Source: Methanobrevibacter sp. (GTDB lineage Archaea; Methanobacteriota; Methanobacteria; Methanobacteriales; Methanobacteriaceae). From it: DNA of 34,642 nucleotides. Shown piece after piece: positions 25,709 through 34,565 of the stretch. The stretch covers positions 1-34,642 of the forward strand of contig JAFUBV010000119.1 in NCBI GenBank assembly GCA_017460025.1, given 5' to 3'. The position numbers were made by a program, and so were the translations under genes. Position 1 is the stretch's first letter. Every line of letters starts with the position of its first letter. The notes beneath the pieces are model-generated. The model was not told the origin of the DNA, did no database searches, and was given only the letters and a program-made list of their open reading frames with translations.

Positions 25709-26500
25709 TTATAAATTAGCTAATCTATTTTCTAAATTTCTAAATATTGGAAAACGGCGTCCGATAATATGACCTATTGGAAATTTCCTCTCATTAATGT
25801 ATAAATAGTGTTCTTTTATTTTTAATTCGTGTTTTTTTACATATACATTTAATAACAATTCACTCATAAAACCAAAAACACGTTTATTACTTTCAGCATA
25901 TGTATTTAAATCAATTTCTGAGCTAACCGTATTAAGTACTTCAAAAACCCATTCCAGATATCTATCGGATAATTTTTTATTACAAATAAACATATTGTTT
26001 TCATATGCTTCTTTACCATGCATCACATCAATAAATACCTCATAATACTCCGGAAATTTTTCTTTTATTACCTCAGTTAATTTATCATAGTCTTCTAGTT
26101 TAGGTCCATAATCAGGGGTAATTTTTAGACGGTTTTTAACAGTATTATAGATTGTTCGGTTTAATATGGATTTTTGTGGGAGAATAATGTCATAATTATT
26201 TAAATCATTTATAATTTCTGTCTTTGTTAACTTTTCATATTTTAAATTTTTAACAAACCATCTGCGATAATGGCAAAATCCAACAATGTCCGCTTTTGAA
26301 TTTTTCCAAGCCCAATATTCTCCAGTAAGTTCTGCAAAGTAAGGATTTAAATTAGATATATTATCTCCAGTATTGTCTTTTATATATCCATAATCTCCAT
26401 TAATTTTTTCAGAACCAACTAATAATGGTTTATATATTGATGGATCATATTCTTCATTAAATTTTTTATGGGTTAATATATATATTTCAACTTTAACCAT
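25709..26500 (-). CDS. DUF4422 glycosyltransferase, 263 aa
   Basis: The signature of DUF4422 is clear: IYILTHKKF at the start, LNPYFAELTGEYWAWKN (about 51-67), then VGFCHYRRWF and DIILPQKSIL. The later NNMFICNKK and ERVFGFMSELL-like stretch is also typical. These are exopolysaccharide-associated glycosyltransferases, usually cytosolic and about 230-270 residues. AGGTG 5 bases before the ATG supports the start. It is on the minus strand next to, but 408 bases from, the other candidate glycosyltransferase. The donor sugar is unknown. Confidence 0.88.
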   Translation of the reverse strand: MVKVEIYILTHKKFNEEYDPSIYKPLLVGSEKINGDYGYIKDNTGDNISNLNPYFAELTGEYWAWKNSKADIVGFCHYRRWFVKNLKYEKLTKTEIINDLNNYDIILPQKSILNRTIYNTVKNRLKITPDYGPKLEDYDKLTEVIKEKFPEYYEVFIDVMHGKEAYENNMFICNKKLSDRYLEWVFEVLNTVSSEIDLNTYAESNKRVFGFMSELLLNVYVKKHELKIKEHYLYINERKFPIGHIIGRRFPIFRNLENRLANL

Positions 26501-26627
26501 ATTTTCACCTAAATATAGACATAATTATATTAATTTTTCATTAATAAAATTTGTTGCATATTCAATGGAATCTTTCAAACTTATGTGATTTGAATTTTTG
26601 TTAAATTTGGATTACAAAATTTTTTTG

Positions 26628-26646
26628 TTCTATTTTTAAAATAGAA
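26628..26646. repeat. 19-base palindrome TTCTATTTTTAAAATAGAA
   Basis: Nine-base arms TTCTATTTT and AAAATAGAA flank a single T. It lies 50 bases before the gene fragments and could be an old mobile-element end, an operator or chance in A+T-rich DNA. Confidence 0.45.
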
Positions 26647-26696
26647 AAGGACTTTTAACAGTAGTCATACTAAACTAAATCATTGGAACATAAAAA

Positions 26697-27086
26697 ATGA
26701 AAAAGAAAAAATCATATAAGTTTTTGAAAGAGTCAAAAGCCACCTTTGCGAATTATTTAAATATTATGCAATTTATATTTAATATAACAGATGGAAAAAA
26801 TTTAATCTTAATGGATTTTATTAAGACCGCTTATTCGCCAGTTTTCGATAGGTTACTGCTTTTAATCAAGGCGGTAAAATAGGTGATGTTCATTCCATTG
26901 ATGCTACTTGCACTAGTTTGAGAGAATATAATTCAGAATAAATAAAAAGTATTTTTATCAAGTGATGGGATTAGCTTTGAACTTGTTGCTTTTGCAAAAG
27001 TAATTGAATTGAATAAAAATAATTCATATGTTGATTTTGCTATCTCTCAGGTTATTGTCAAATTATGGAAGATTCGAGAAAGGTAA
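26697..27086 (+). pseudogene. Fragments of a decayed gene, possibly a transposase
   Basis: Three protein-like pieces follow each other in different frames: 26697-26882 (KATFANYLNIMQFIFNI, then AYSPVFDRLLLL), 26852-26941 (AFNQGGKIGDVHSIDATC, then TSLREYNSE), and 26946-27086 (SSDGISFELVAFAKVIEL and more). The DVHSIDAT piece is reminiscent of the second catalytic region of DDE transposases, but this is weak. At least two frameshifts separate the pieces. A relic of an insertion sequence inside the glycan locus is the simplest reading. Confidence 0.35.
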
Positions 27087-27123
27087 TATAAAACATATTA
27101 ACAAATATTATTAACGTGATTTT

Positions 27124-28158
27124 ATGGATTTTGAAAAGTTATATTCAAAGTTACCTAGTTTTATTAAATACAACAGATTTGTATTAGATTTTTTTCTTAA
27201 AATTCCAAAGAAATTAAATAAATTAAATAAAAAATCTAGAATAAATGAATCTCATCAGCAATTATTTGAGTTGATGTTGCTTCATTCAGATTTCAAAGCT
27301 AAAGGAACTTTAAGAAATATCCAATTATTATATGTTGAATTGTTGCGTTTTATTGATAATGTCTGCAATAAACATTCCATAAAGTATTGGATTTCTGATG
27401 GAACCCTTATTGGTGCTGTTCGCCATGGAGGATTTATTCCATGGGATGATGATATTGATGTTTCAATTTTAAGGGATGATTATGAAAAATTAATTGAGAT
27501 ACTCCCAAAGGAAATAGAGAAATATGATTATTTTAAGCAGGAATGTGGTTTGTCACTATTAAGAGATAACCATGAAAACTATTTTAAAGATTTTAAAAGT
27601 GTTTATGATTTTGAAGGGGATGCGAAATTATTAGATGAGAATAAATTTATGTTTCTTCAAATTGCATGGCTTAAACCTTATATTAAAATTGATTTTTTCC
27701 CAAAATGTTATCTTAAAGAAGAAAAAATAGATTATTTCAAAAAGCATTTTGTTTCAACTAAATATAAATTCAATAAGGAAATAAAAAATGGTGAAAAAAA
27801 CTTTGATTCTGAATTTAAAATCAAATCAGAAGAATTAGGTTTTACTCGAACTGAAACTAATTATTTCAACGATTGTATTGATGCTCTGCAGTTGGATCCG
27901 GTTTGGATATATGATGTTGATGAAGTATTTCCTTTAGAAAAAATTAATTTTGAAGGTTATGAGTTTAATTGTCCTAAAAATACTGATTATTATTTGAAAG
28001 TGATGTTTGGACCTAATTATATGCATTTGCCGGATGTTATTGAGACACATAATTTGATTCCATTTATTGAAAGCCAATTTTCATCTAGAAAAGAAATGGA
28101 TGATAAATTTAAAAAAGACATTGAATATTTAAGAGAAATTAATGATAATTTTGAATGA
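27124..28158 (+). CDS. LicD-family phosphotransferase, 344 aa
   Basis: LicD proteins have a nucleotidyltransferase fold and transfer phosphocholine or a similar group from a CDP- or NDP-linked donor to glycans. The diagnostic block is SDGTLIGAVRHGGFIPWDD (91-109), directly followed by DIDV, with the metal-binding aspartates in WDDDIDV (107-113). A later IDFFP and KVMFGPNYM are also typical. Cytosolic, with a basic N-terminal helix that may touch the membrane (FLKIPKKLNKLNKKSR). Only a weak GTGAT site precedes ATG 27124. It begins a plus-strand run that leads to the GT2 and glycyl radical genes. The transferred group is unknown; no choline kinase or cytidylyltransferase for it is in the window. 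Confidence 0.9.
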   Translation: MDFEKLYSKLPSFIKYNRFVLDFFLKIPKKLNKLNKKSRINESHQQLFELMLLHSDFKAKGTLRNIQLLYVELLRFIDNVCNKHSIKYWISDGTLIGAVRHGGFIPWDDDIDVSILRDDYEKLIEILPKEIEKYDYFKQECGLSLLRDNHENYFKDFKSVYDFEGDAKLLDENKFMFLQIAWLKPYIKIDFFPKCYLKEEKIDYFKKHFVSTKYKFNKEIKNGEKNFDSEFKIKSEELGFTRTETNYFNDCIDALQLDPVWIYDVDEVFPLEKINFEGYEFNCPKNTDYYLKVMFGPNYMHLPDVIETHNLIPFIESQFSSRKEMDDKFKKDIEYLREINDNFE

Positions 28159-28269
28159 TTGAATAAAATATAAAATTCATTGATTCTTTTAATTTTTAAC
28201 AGGATAAAAATTTTATATATTTCATAAGAATATATAAGTGTATAATTAAATTATAGTTAGGTTAAGATT

Positions 28270-29319
28270 ATGCCAATTGTATCTGTAGTTGTGCCATTTT
28301 ATAATGGGGAAAAATATTTTAAAAGGGCTTTTGAATCTATTTTAAGCCAAACAATAGGTTTTGAAAATATTGAAGTTATTCTCATCAACGATTGTTCCAC
28401 TGATTCAAGCCCTCAAATTGCTAAAGACTATGCCAATACATATGAAAACTGCAAGTATATTGATTTGAGCGAAGTCTATGGTTCTAATCTGGGATTTCCC
28501 GGAAGACCCAGAAACATTGGCGTTAAAGAAGTAACAACAGATTATGTGATTTTTTTAGACATAGATGATACATATCATGACGATGCATTCGAAACCCTTT
28601 ACAACACTATTCTAAAAGAGGGCAGCGACTTTATAATTGGAAACTATTATATCCAATCTGAAGAAAATACTGTAAAGCATGTCTTATGCAGTAGCGAGAA
28701 GCAATCAATTACATTCAATCCTCAAAAAAACCAGGAAACATTCAACAAGGTTTCCAGACTGCCTTTTACAGGACCTTATGCAAAACTGTTTAAAAAAAGT
28801 CTTATAGATAAATACAATGTGGAGTTTCCCGAAGATGGTCCTGTTGAAGATGCATACTTTTATTTCAGCTATCTAAATCATGCCGATACAATTACAATTT
28901 TGCCGAATACCTATATGTATCAGTATAATGAATATTCAGATTCATTGATTCATACTCATGACAAAAAACTATTCTTCAGTTATTTGACAGTATTTAGACG
29001 TTTTGTTGATTATTTAAACAATAATTATGATTTATCCTGTGATTTGATTGTTAATGATTATTTGGCAACTTTGCTTGCAGTATTCATAAATGTTGATGCT
29101 TCTAAAAATGAGAAAAAGGAGCTTTTGCAGGAGTTATATGATTTTGAAAAGGATTATGTAAACGTTAATCTTGAAGGCATTGAAGTGAAAGTGCTGAACA
29201 ATTGCATTTTGAAAAGACATTTCACATTGGCATTAATTCTTTCCAGATTATATTATTTCCTGTATAATAACAGGTTTATCATTAATCTTTATCGTAAATG
29301 GAGATATTCTAAATCTTAA
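28270..29319 (+). CDS. Family 2 glycosyltransferase, 349 aa
   Basis: GT2 enzymes add a sugar from a nucleotide donor with inversion. The GT-A fold is shown by VSVVVPFYNGEKYFKRAF (4-21), SILSQTI, VILINDCSTDSS and the metal-binding FLDIDD near residue 99. An unusual GRPRNIGVKEVTTDYV stretch precedes the DxD, as in many capsule enzymes. The C-terminal part ends in a hydrophobic, then basic tail (LALILSRLYYFLY) that may associate with the membrane. AGGT precedes the ATG. The glycyl radical enzyme gene follows after 11 bases, so they are probably one transcript. Confidence 0.92.
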   Translation: MPIVSVVVPFYNGEKYFKRAFESILSQTIGFENIEVILINDCSTDSSPQIAKDYANTYENCKYIDLSEVYGSNLGFPGRPRNIGVKEVTTDYVIFLDIDDTYHDDAFETLYNTILKEGSDFIIGNYYIQSEENTVKHVLCSSEKQSITFNPQKNQETFNKVSRLPFTGPYAKLFKKSLIDKYNVEFPEDGPVEDAYFYFSYLNHADTITILPNTYMYQYNEYSDSLIHTHDKKLFFSYLTVFRRFVDYLNNNYDLSCDLIVNDYLATLLAVFINVDASKNEKKELLQELYDFEKDYVNVNLEGIEVKVLNNCILKRHFTLALILSRLYYFLYNNRFIINLYRKWRYSKS

Positions 29320-29330
29320 GAGGTTTAAAC

Positions 29331-31370
29331 ATGGCATCTGTTAAATTTATCAATATTGCAAAATCAGTTTTTTTCAAACTGGAGCAGTATGATTTCACTA
29401 AAAAATTCTTAATCTATTCACTGATTACACGTAAACAGAATTGGAAGAATAAGAATTTACCTAAAACATTAACTGGTGCTCTTCCAAATTATGCTCATTT
29501 CTACACTCCTAGTTTGAAAGATTCAAAAGGCGTTCAGCTTAAAAATTTATTTTCAAAACTTGACATCAATATTTCAAAAGATAATTTTATTTTCACCATT
29601 GATGAGTTTAAAACAGTCAATTATAAATATAGAATTGCAGATAATCTGTCAATTGATTATTCAAAGGTATTGAATACTTCTATAAATGAATTAAAAGAAC
29701 AATTCAATGATTTTGATGATTATTCTCTAAATCAGATGTCAACATTAGAGGCCATTGAAATTCTCATTGACAGAATTGTTCAAAAGTTAAATGCATCTGG
29801 GAGAACCGATAGACAGGAATTAATTGATTATTTTGAAAATATCAAAACTGACAAAGTAAAAACGTTCAAGGAAGCATTGCAGAGAATATTATTCTTCAAT
29901 CAATTATTATGGCAAACTGGACATAATTTAAATGGTTTTGGACGATTAGATTATGTTTTAGACGAAATCTACAACAGAGATGATATTACAAAAGATGAGG
30001 CATTAGGGTTGATTAAACAGTTTTTAAAATCTGCACATTCCTACTATGAATACAAGAGCAATTCATTAATTGGTGATACTGGCCAAATCATTGTTCTTGG
30101 AGGTTTAAACGGTGAAAATGATTATTTTAGTAATGATTTGACTTACCTGTTTTTAAAGGCAGTTAAAGACTTAAATCAGCCAGATCCTAAATTGATTTTA
30201 AGATATTCAAAAGAAACTCCAAAAGATTTGTTGAGTCTTGCAATTGAGACTATGGCAACAGGTGTTGGATCACCATTGATATCAAATGATGAAATGGTCA
30301 TACCAAATCTAATTAATTTTGGATATAACGCTCAGGATGCATACAATTATGTAGTGTCAGCATGCTGGGAACCGGCTCCTGTCGGTAAGGGATTGGAACT
30401 GAACAATGTTGACAGTTTTGTGTTCATTGTGCCTTTAAATCAATTGCTTGACAGCGAAGACTTATCACAATTCTCCAATTTCGATGAATTCTTAAGCTCC
30501 TATAAAAATTATCTAATCAAATACACAAATAATCTACTTGATGAAATAAACTCCCAAAACTGGGAAATGGATCCTCTTTTATCATTATTCATTGATGATT
30601 GCAATCAAAACCACCTGGATTTTTCTGAAGGTGGTGCAATATATAACAATTATGGATTGACATCTGTTTCACTTTCAAATACAATAAACAGCTTATATAA
30701 TGTTAAAAAGCTGGTTTTTGATGATAAAAAATACACTTTAAAGGAATTAAATGATGCAAGAAAAAATAATTTCAACGATGAATTCATTTTGGATGATTTA
30801 AAATCTCAAATAAAGTTTGGAATGGATAATGATGAAATATTAAATCTAACAAATGAAGTTACTGAATTTGTCAGTGAAGTTTTTAAATCAAGAAACAACA
30901 AGTTCGGTGATAAGTTTAAATTCGGATTAAGTGCACCCTCATATATTTCAAAATCAAATGTTGATGCTTCACTGGATGGCCGAAAAAATGCAGAACCATT
31001 CAATGTCCACATTTCCTTAGAAGAAAATAATGATTACACTGAACTAATGAGGTTTGCTTCAAAGCTTGACTACTCAAAACATAGATTCAACGGCAATGTG
31101 GTTGATTTTATGGTTTCACCGGATTTCATCAAGAAAAACTTTGAAAAATTCACAGATTTCATAAAGTTAAGCCTTGATATGGGTGTTTTCCAGATGCAGT
31201 TGAATGTTGTTGACTCTAAAACATTGATTGATGCACAGCAAAATCCCGACAAGTTTCCAAACTTGATTGTTCGCGTATGGGGATTTTCTACATACTTCAA
31301 TGACCTGCCGAAAGATTATCAGGATGTATTAATTAAAAGAGCATTGGAACATGAAGGTAAGAGTAACTGA
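29331..31370 (+). CDS. Glycyl radical enzyme (PFL/diol-dehydratase-like superfamily), 679 aa
   Basis: A glycine near the C-terminus carries a radical installed by the partner activase. The glycyl motif is RVWGFSTYF (648-656, Gly651). The thiyl-radical loop is SACWEP (343-348), Cys345-x-Glu347. A CxE loop is the hallmark of dehydratase/lyase-type members, not of pyruvate formate-lyase, which has two adjacent cysteines. GDTGQIIVLGGLNGENDYFS (248-267) and DGRKNAEPFNVHIS (549-562) are family landmarks. At 679 residues it is short for the superfamily (about 750-850) and has an unusual, basic N-terminus. GAGGT precedes the ATG, and it overlaps the activase gene by 20 bases. The substrate is unknown. 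Its place in a glycan operon next to LicD is odd. The enzyme would be oxygen-sensitive. Confidence 0.9.
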   Translation: MASVKFINIAKSVFFKLEQYDFTKKFLIYSLITRKQNWKNKNLPKTLTGALPNYAHFYTPSLKDSKGVQLKNLFSKLDINISKDNFIFTIDEFKTVNYKYRIADNLSIDYSKVLNTSINELKEQFNDFDDYSLNQMSTLEAIEILIDRIVQKLNASGRTDRQELIDYFENIKTDKVKTFKEALQRILFFNQLLWQTGHNLNGFGRLDYVLDEIYNRDDITKDEALGLIKQFLKSAHSYYEYKSNSLIGDTGQIIVLGGLNGENDYFSNDLTYLFLKAVKDLNQPDPKLILRYSKETPKDLLSLAIETMATGVGSPLISNDEMVIPNLINFGYNAQDAYNYVVSACWEPAPVGKGLELNNVDSFVFIVPLNQLLDSEDLSQFSNFDEFLSSYKNYLIKYTNNLLDEINSQNWEMDPLLSLFIDDCNQNHLDFSEGGAIYNNYGLTSVSLSNTINSLYNVKKLVFDDKKYTLKELNDARKNNFNDEFILDDLKSQIKFGMDNDEILNLTNEVTEFVSEVFKSRNNKFGDKFKFGLSAPSYISKSNVDASLDGRKNAEPFNVHISLEENNDYTELMRFASKLDYSKHRFNGNVVDFMVSPDFIKKNFEKFTDFIKLSLDMGVFQMQLNVVDSKTLIDAQQNPDKFPNLIVRVWGFSTYFNDLPKDYQDVLIKRALEHEGKSN

Positions 31371-32067
31371 TATCCAACATTTTTCACTCCATGACGGTCC
31401 GGGAATTAGGACAACAGTATTTCTGAAAGGTTGTTCAATCAGCTGTCCTTGGTGTGCTAATCCCGAGTGTATTTCATCAAAAATTCAAGGTGATTTTGGA
31501 TATGATATTTCTCTTGAAAAATTGGAAGATGAAATCCTTAAAGATGAACCGTATTATGAAACTGGTGGTGGAGTTACCTTTTCAGGCGGAGAGCCTTTAC
31601 TTCAAATAAAAAATCTTGAATCATTGTTAAAATCATTAAAACTTAAAAATATTAATATTTGTTTTGAAACATCATTATTTGTTAAAAAAGATTACTTAAA
31701 TATTGCTAATTTTTATGCTGATGAGTTTATTGTTGATATCAAACTGTTAAACAAAGAAAATGCCAAAAATATATTAAATGGAAATATTGATCAATATTTG
31801 GATAACTTAAATAGTTTGGATTTAAATAAGACTACTTTCAGAATTCCTGTAACAGAATATAGCTTAAATGATGAAGATTTGATTTTAGAATTAATCAAAA
31901 AATACGTGCCAAAAAAGATAGAGATTTTTAAACTTCATAATCTTGCTAAAAAAAAGTATGAAATTTTAAATAAGGAATTTTATTATAAAGAAGTTTCAGA
32001 TGTTAATTTAATAAATTTTAGAGATAAATTAAACGAATTTGTTCGAACTGAAATAATTGAAATTTAA
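31351..32067 (+). CDS. Glycyl radical enzyme activase (radical SAM), 238 aa
   Basis: The protein uses a [4Fe-4S] cluster and S-adenosylmethionine to make the radical on the neighbouring enzyme. The cluster motif is GCSISCPWC (C28, C32, C35) followed by ANPEC, and GGGVTFSGGEPLLQ (73-86) is the GGE/SAM region. WCxNPE is typical of activases that carry an extra ferredoxin-like insert with two further clusters. Here only about 30 residues separate this motif from the GGE region, and the cysteine-rich insert is missing. The gene overlaps the glycyl radical enzyme by 20 bases, so translation is coupled. The assignment is secure by motif and partner. Confidence 0.92.
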   Translation: MKVRVTDIQHFSLHDGPGIRTTVFLKGCSISCPWCANPECISSKIQGDFGYDISLEKLEDEILKDEPYYETGGGVTFSGGEPLLQIKNLESLLKSLKLKNINICFETSLFVKKDYLNIANFYADEFIVDIKLLNKENAKNILNGNIDQYLDNLNSLDLNKTTFRIPVTEYSLNDEDLILELIKKYVPKKIEIFKLHNLAKKKYEILNKEFYYKEVSDVNLINFRDKLNEFVRTEIIEI

Positions 32068-32138
32068 TAGTAATCTTTTTATATGAAAAATTTCTTTAAA
32101 ATATATTTAATCAAAAATTTAGATAGGGTACGAGTATA

Positions 32139-34289
32139 ATGCATGAAGTAATAATTTGCGAAAAACCGAGTTCAGCAGAAAAAATAGCAAAAGCACTTTC
32201 ACCAAGTGCTAAAAAGAAAATGTACAACAAAAAAGTCAAATACTGGGAACTTAAACGTGACCATAAAGATATTACAGTGGTTTCTGGTGTTGGACACCTT
32301 TATTCTTTAGTTCCAAACAAACAAAAATACAAAGTATCATTCGATCTTCACTGGGTTCCCTCACATGAGGCAAGCAAGGCCAGTGCATTCACTAAAAATT
32401 ATCTAAATGCAATTAAAAAATTCGGTAAAAATGCTGATTCATACATTCATGCATGCGATTACGATGTTGAAGGAACTTTAATTGGTTACAATGCATTGAA
32501 ATATGCGTGTGGCCAGGACTCTTTAAACAAAGCTTCAAGGATGAAATTTTCCACTTTAACCAAAAAAGACATCATCGATGCCTATGAAAACAGAATTGAC
32601 ATTGACATGCACCAGGTGGACAACGGTATTGCAAGACATATCTTAGACTATTACTTCGGAATGAACATTTCTATCGCCCTATCAGATTCAGTTAAAAAAA
32701 CCAAGCACAGATTTTTAAAATTATCAGTAGGACGTGTACAAACTCCTACATTATCCATTTTAGTTGACAGAGAAAAGGAAATCAGAGAATTCGTACCTGA
32801 ACCTTACTGGAACTTAAAAGCAATACTTGATTTTGAAGACATTGAAATCAAGCATGTAGACGGTAACATATTTGACAAAGAGCGTGCTGAAGAGATTTAC
32901 AACAAATGTAACGGCAAAGATGCAACTGTTGATAAGATTACATTTTCAAAGTCAAAAACCAAACCTCCAGTACCGTTCAACTTAAGTGGTCTTCAGGCTG
33001 AAGCTTATAATGTATTTGGATTTTCACCAAAAAGAACTCAGATTGCTGCTCAAAACTTATACAGTGCAGGATACACTTCTTATCCAAGAACATCATCTCA
33101 AAAATTACCTGAAAGCTTAGGTTTTGAAAATATTTTCAAGCAATTGGCTCACAACCATGAATTCAAACCACACATTGACAAACTACCAAACAAGTTAGTC
33201 CCTCACAACGGTAAAAAGGATGATGCAGCTCACCCTCCAATTCACCCGACTGGAATCTTGCCGGATAAACTAAGTAAGGACGAAGAGAAAATCTATAAAT
33301 TAATCGTCTACCGATTCATTGCAGTATTTTTCGAATCAGCAGAGTTTGAGTCAATGAGGACAACCCTTGACATTGAAGGTGAAAAGTTCAAGTTCTCAAG
33401 AAGACGAGTGACCCATAAAGGTTGGATGGAACACTATCCTTTCAAAAAAATAGATGATGAAAAGTTTCCTGATGTTAAGGAAGGAGATCTTATGAGCGTT
33501 AAGGAGCTCATAAAAGAAGAAAAGGAAACCAAACCTCCTGCAAGATATAATCAGGCATCATTAATAAAAGAACTTGAAAAGAAGAATTTAGGAACTAAAG
33601 CAACAAGGGCTGACATTGTTGACAAACTATATGACAGAAAATACATTTCAGGAACTAAAATCGAAGTTAATGAGTTAGGTGAAAACCTAATAGATACTTT
33701 AAACACTTACTGTAACAATCTGACTTCTGAAAAGCTCACAAGAGATTTGGAAGAGCAACTGGAAGGTATCAATCAGGACAAGACCACAAAGGAAAGCGTT
33801 GTAAAAGAAGGGGAAAAGGACGTTAAGGAAATCCTCACAGACATTGACAAAAACCAGCAAGGAATTGGAAATAAACTTTACGAAGCATACCAGGCAAGTA
33901 ATATTGTAGGTGACTGCAAATGCGGCGGAAAACTTATCAAGAGATACTCACCAAAAACCAAATCTTCATTTGTGGGATGTTCCAATTATCCGGACTGTAC
34001 TACAATCTATTCAATTCCAAAGGGAACAAATTTCCTTAAAAAAACCTGTGAGAAATGTGGTCTTCCAATAATCTCATTTGGAAAACCAAGACAAAGGGCA
34101 TGTCTTGATCCGAACTGCGGCAAAGACACCACCAAACCACATAAGCCAACAGAAGTAGGTGAGTGTCCTGAATGCGGTAAACAACTTCTAAAACGTTCAG
34201 GCCGTTACGGTGAGTTTATCGGCTGCAGCGGATTTCCGAAATGCAGATTCACATGTTCAGTTGAAGAACTTGAAAGTAAATTAAAATAG
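32139..34289 (+). CDS. topA: DNA topoisomerase I (type IA), archaeal, 716 aa
   Basis: It relaxes negatively supercoiled DNA by passing a strand through a transient single-strand break. The Toprim domain has IICEKPSSAEKIAKAL (5-20) with the catalytic glutamate, and HACDYDVEG (104-112). The active-site tyrosine is Tyr315 in YTSYPRTSS. The C-terminus holds four-cysteine zinc fingers (from about 614: DCKCGGK, SNYPDC, then KTCEKCGLP, then GECPECGKQ and GFPKC). Length and domain order are normal for Methanobacteriales. It is a core gene, so it probably marks the right edge of the accessory region. A TATA-like TTTTTATAT near 32076-32084 and AGGGT before the ATG fit an independent promoter. Confidence 0.96.
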   Translation: MHEVIICEKPSSAEKIAKALSPSAKKKMYNKKVKYWELKRDHKDITVVSGVGHLYSLVPNKQKYKVSFDLHWVPSHEASKASAFTKNYLNAIKKFGKNADSYIHACDYDVEGTLIGYNALKYACGQDSLNKASRMKFSTLTKKDIIDAYENRIDIDMHQVDNGIARHILDYYFGMNISIALSDSVKKTKHRFLKLSVGRVQTPTLSILVDREKEIREFVPEPYWNLKAILDFEDIEIKHVDGNIFDKERAEEIYNKCNGKDATVDKITFSKSKTKPPVPFNLSGLQAEAYNVFGFSPKRTQIAAQNLYSAGYTSYPRTSSQKLPESLGFENIFKQLAHNHEFKPHIDKLPNKLVPHNGKKDDAAHPPIHPTGILPDKLSKDEEKIYKLIVYRFIAVFFESAEFESMRTTLDIEGEKFKFSRRRVTHKGWMEHYPFKKIDDEKFPDVKEGDLMSVKELIKEEKETKPPARYNQASLIKELEKKNLGTKATRADIVDKLYDRKYISGTKIEVNELGENLIDTLNTYCNNLTSEKLTRDLEEQLEGINQDKTTKESVVKEGEKDVKEILTDIDKNQQGIGNKLYEAYQASNIVGDCKCGGKLIKRYSPKTKSSFVGCSNYPDCTTIYSIPKGTNFLKKTCEKCGLPIISFGKPRQRACLDPNCGKDTTKPHKPTEVGECPECGKQLLKRSGRYGEFIGCSGFPKCRFTCSVEELESKLK

Positions 34290-34338
34290 AATTTACTTTT
34301 ACTTATTTTTTCCTTAATGCATTCCTAGAAACTTAAGC

Positions 34339-34369
34339 TTTTTTTGATTTTTTCTATTTTTAATTTTTT
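34339..34369 (+). terminator. Oligo-T terminator cluster after topA
   Basis: Runs of seven, six, five and six Ts follow each other within about 30 bases on the coding strand, 50 bases after the topA stop. Archaeal RNA polymerase terminates at such T tracts without a hairpin. Confidence 0.5.
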
Positions 34370-34507
34370 GTTAAATGTCTAATATTTATTTATTTTAGTT
34401 AATTCTTTAGTTAATTATTATAATACTTTAATAAATAGTTTTAATTTACTTATATATTATTTTAATAATTATTAATAGTTTATTTTAAATATTATTAATT
34501 ATAAATA

Positions 34508-34517
34508 TTTATATAAG
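34508..34517 (+). promoter_or_regulatory. TATA-like promoter element of the last gene
   Basis: TTTATATAAG lies about 50 bases before the ATG at 34566. Initiation about 25 bases on, near 34538, leaves room for the GGAGGT site at 34553-34558. Confidence 0.5.
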
Positions 34518-34565
34518 TGATTAAAGTTTTTTAGTCACGAATTTAACAGTTTGGAGGTTGAATTC

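Larger units (their letters stand above)
26501..27123. other. Region of decayed sequence between DUF4422 and LicD genes
   Basis: No intact gene is seen in 623 bases. It contains a 19-base palindrome (26628-26646) and several protein-like fragments in different frames (26697-27086), described separately. Confidence 0.5.

Noticed and set aside
30806-31300. Minus-strand frames inside the glycyl radical enzyme gene
   Set aside because: They lie wholly within a confidently assigned gene and show no motif of their own.
29331-31370. Calling the glycyl radical enzyme pyruvate formate-lyase
   Set aside because: The catalytic loop is Cys-Trp-Glu, not the paired cysteines of pyruvate formate-lyase, and the protein is much shorter.
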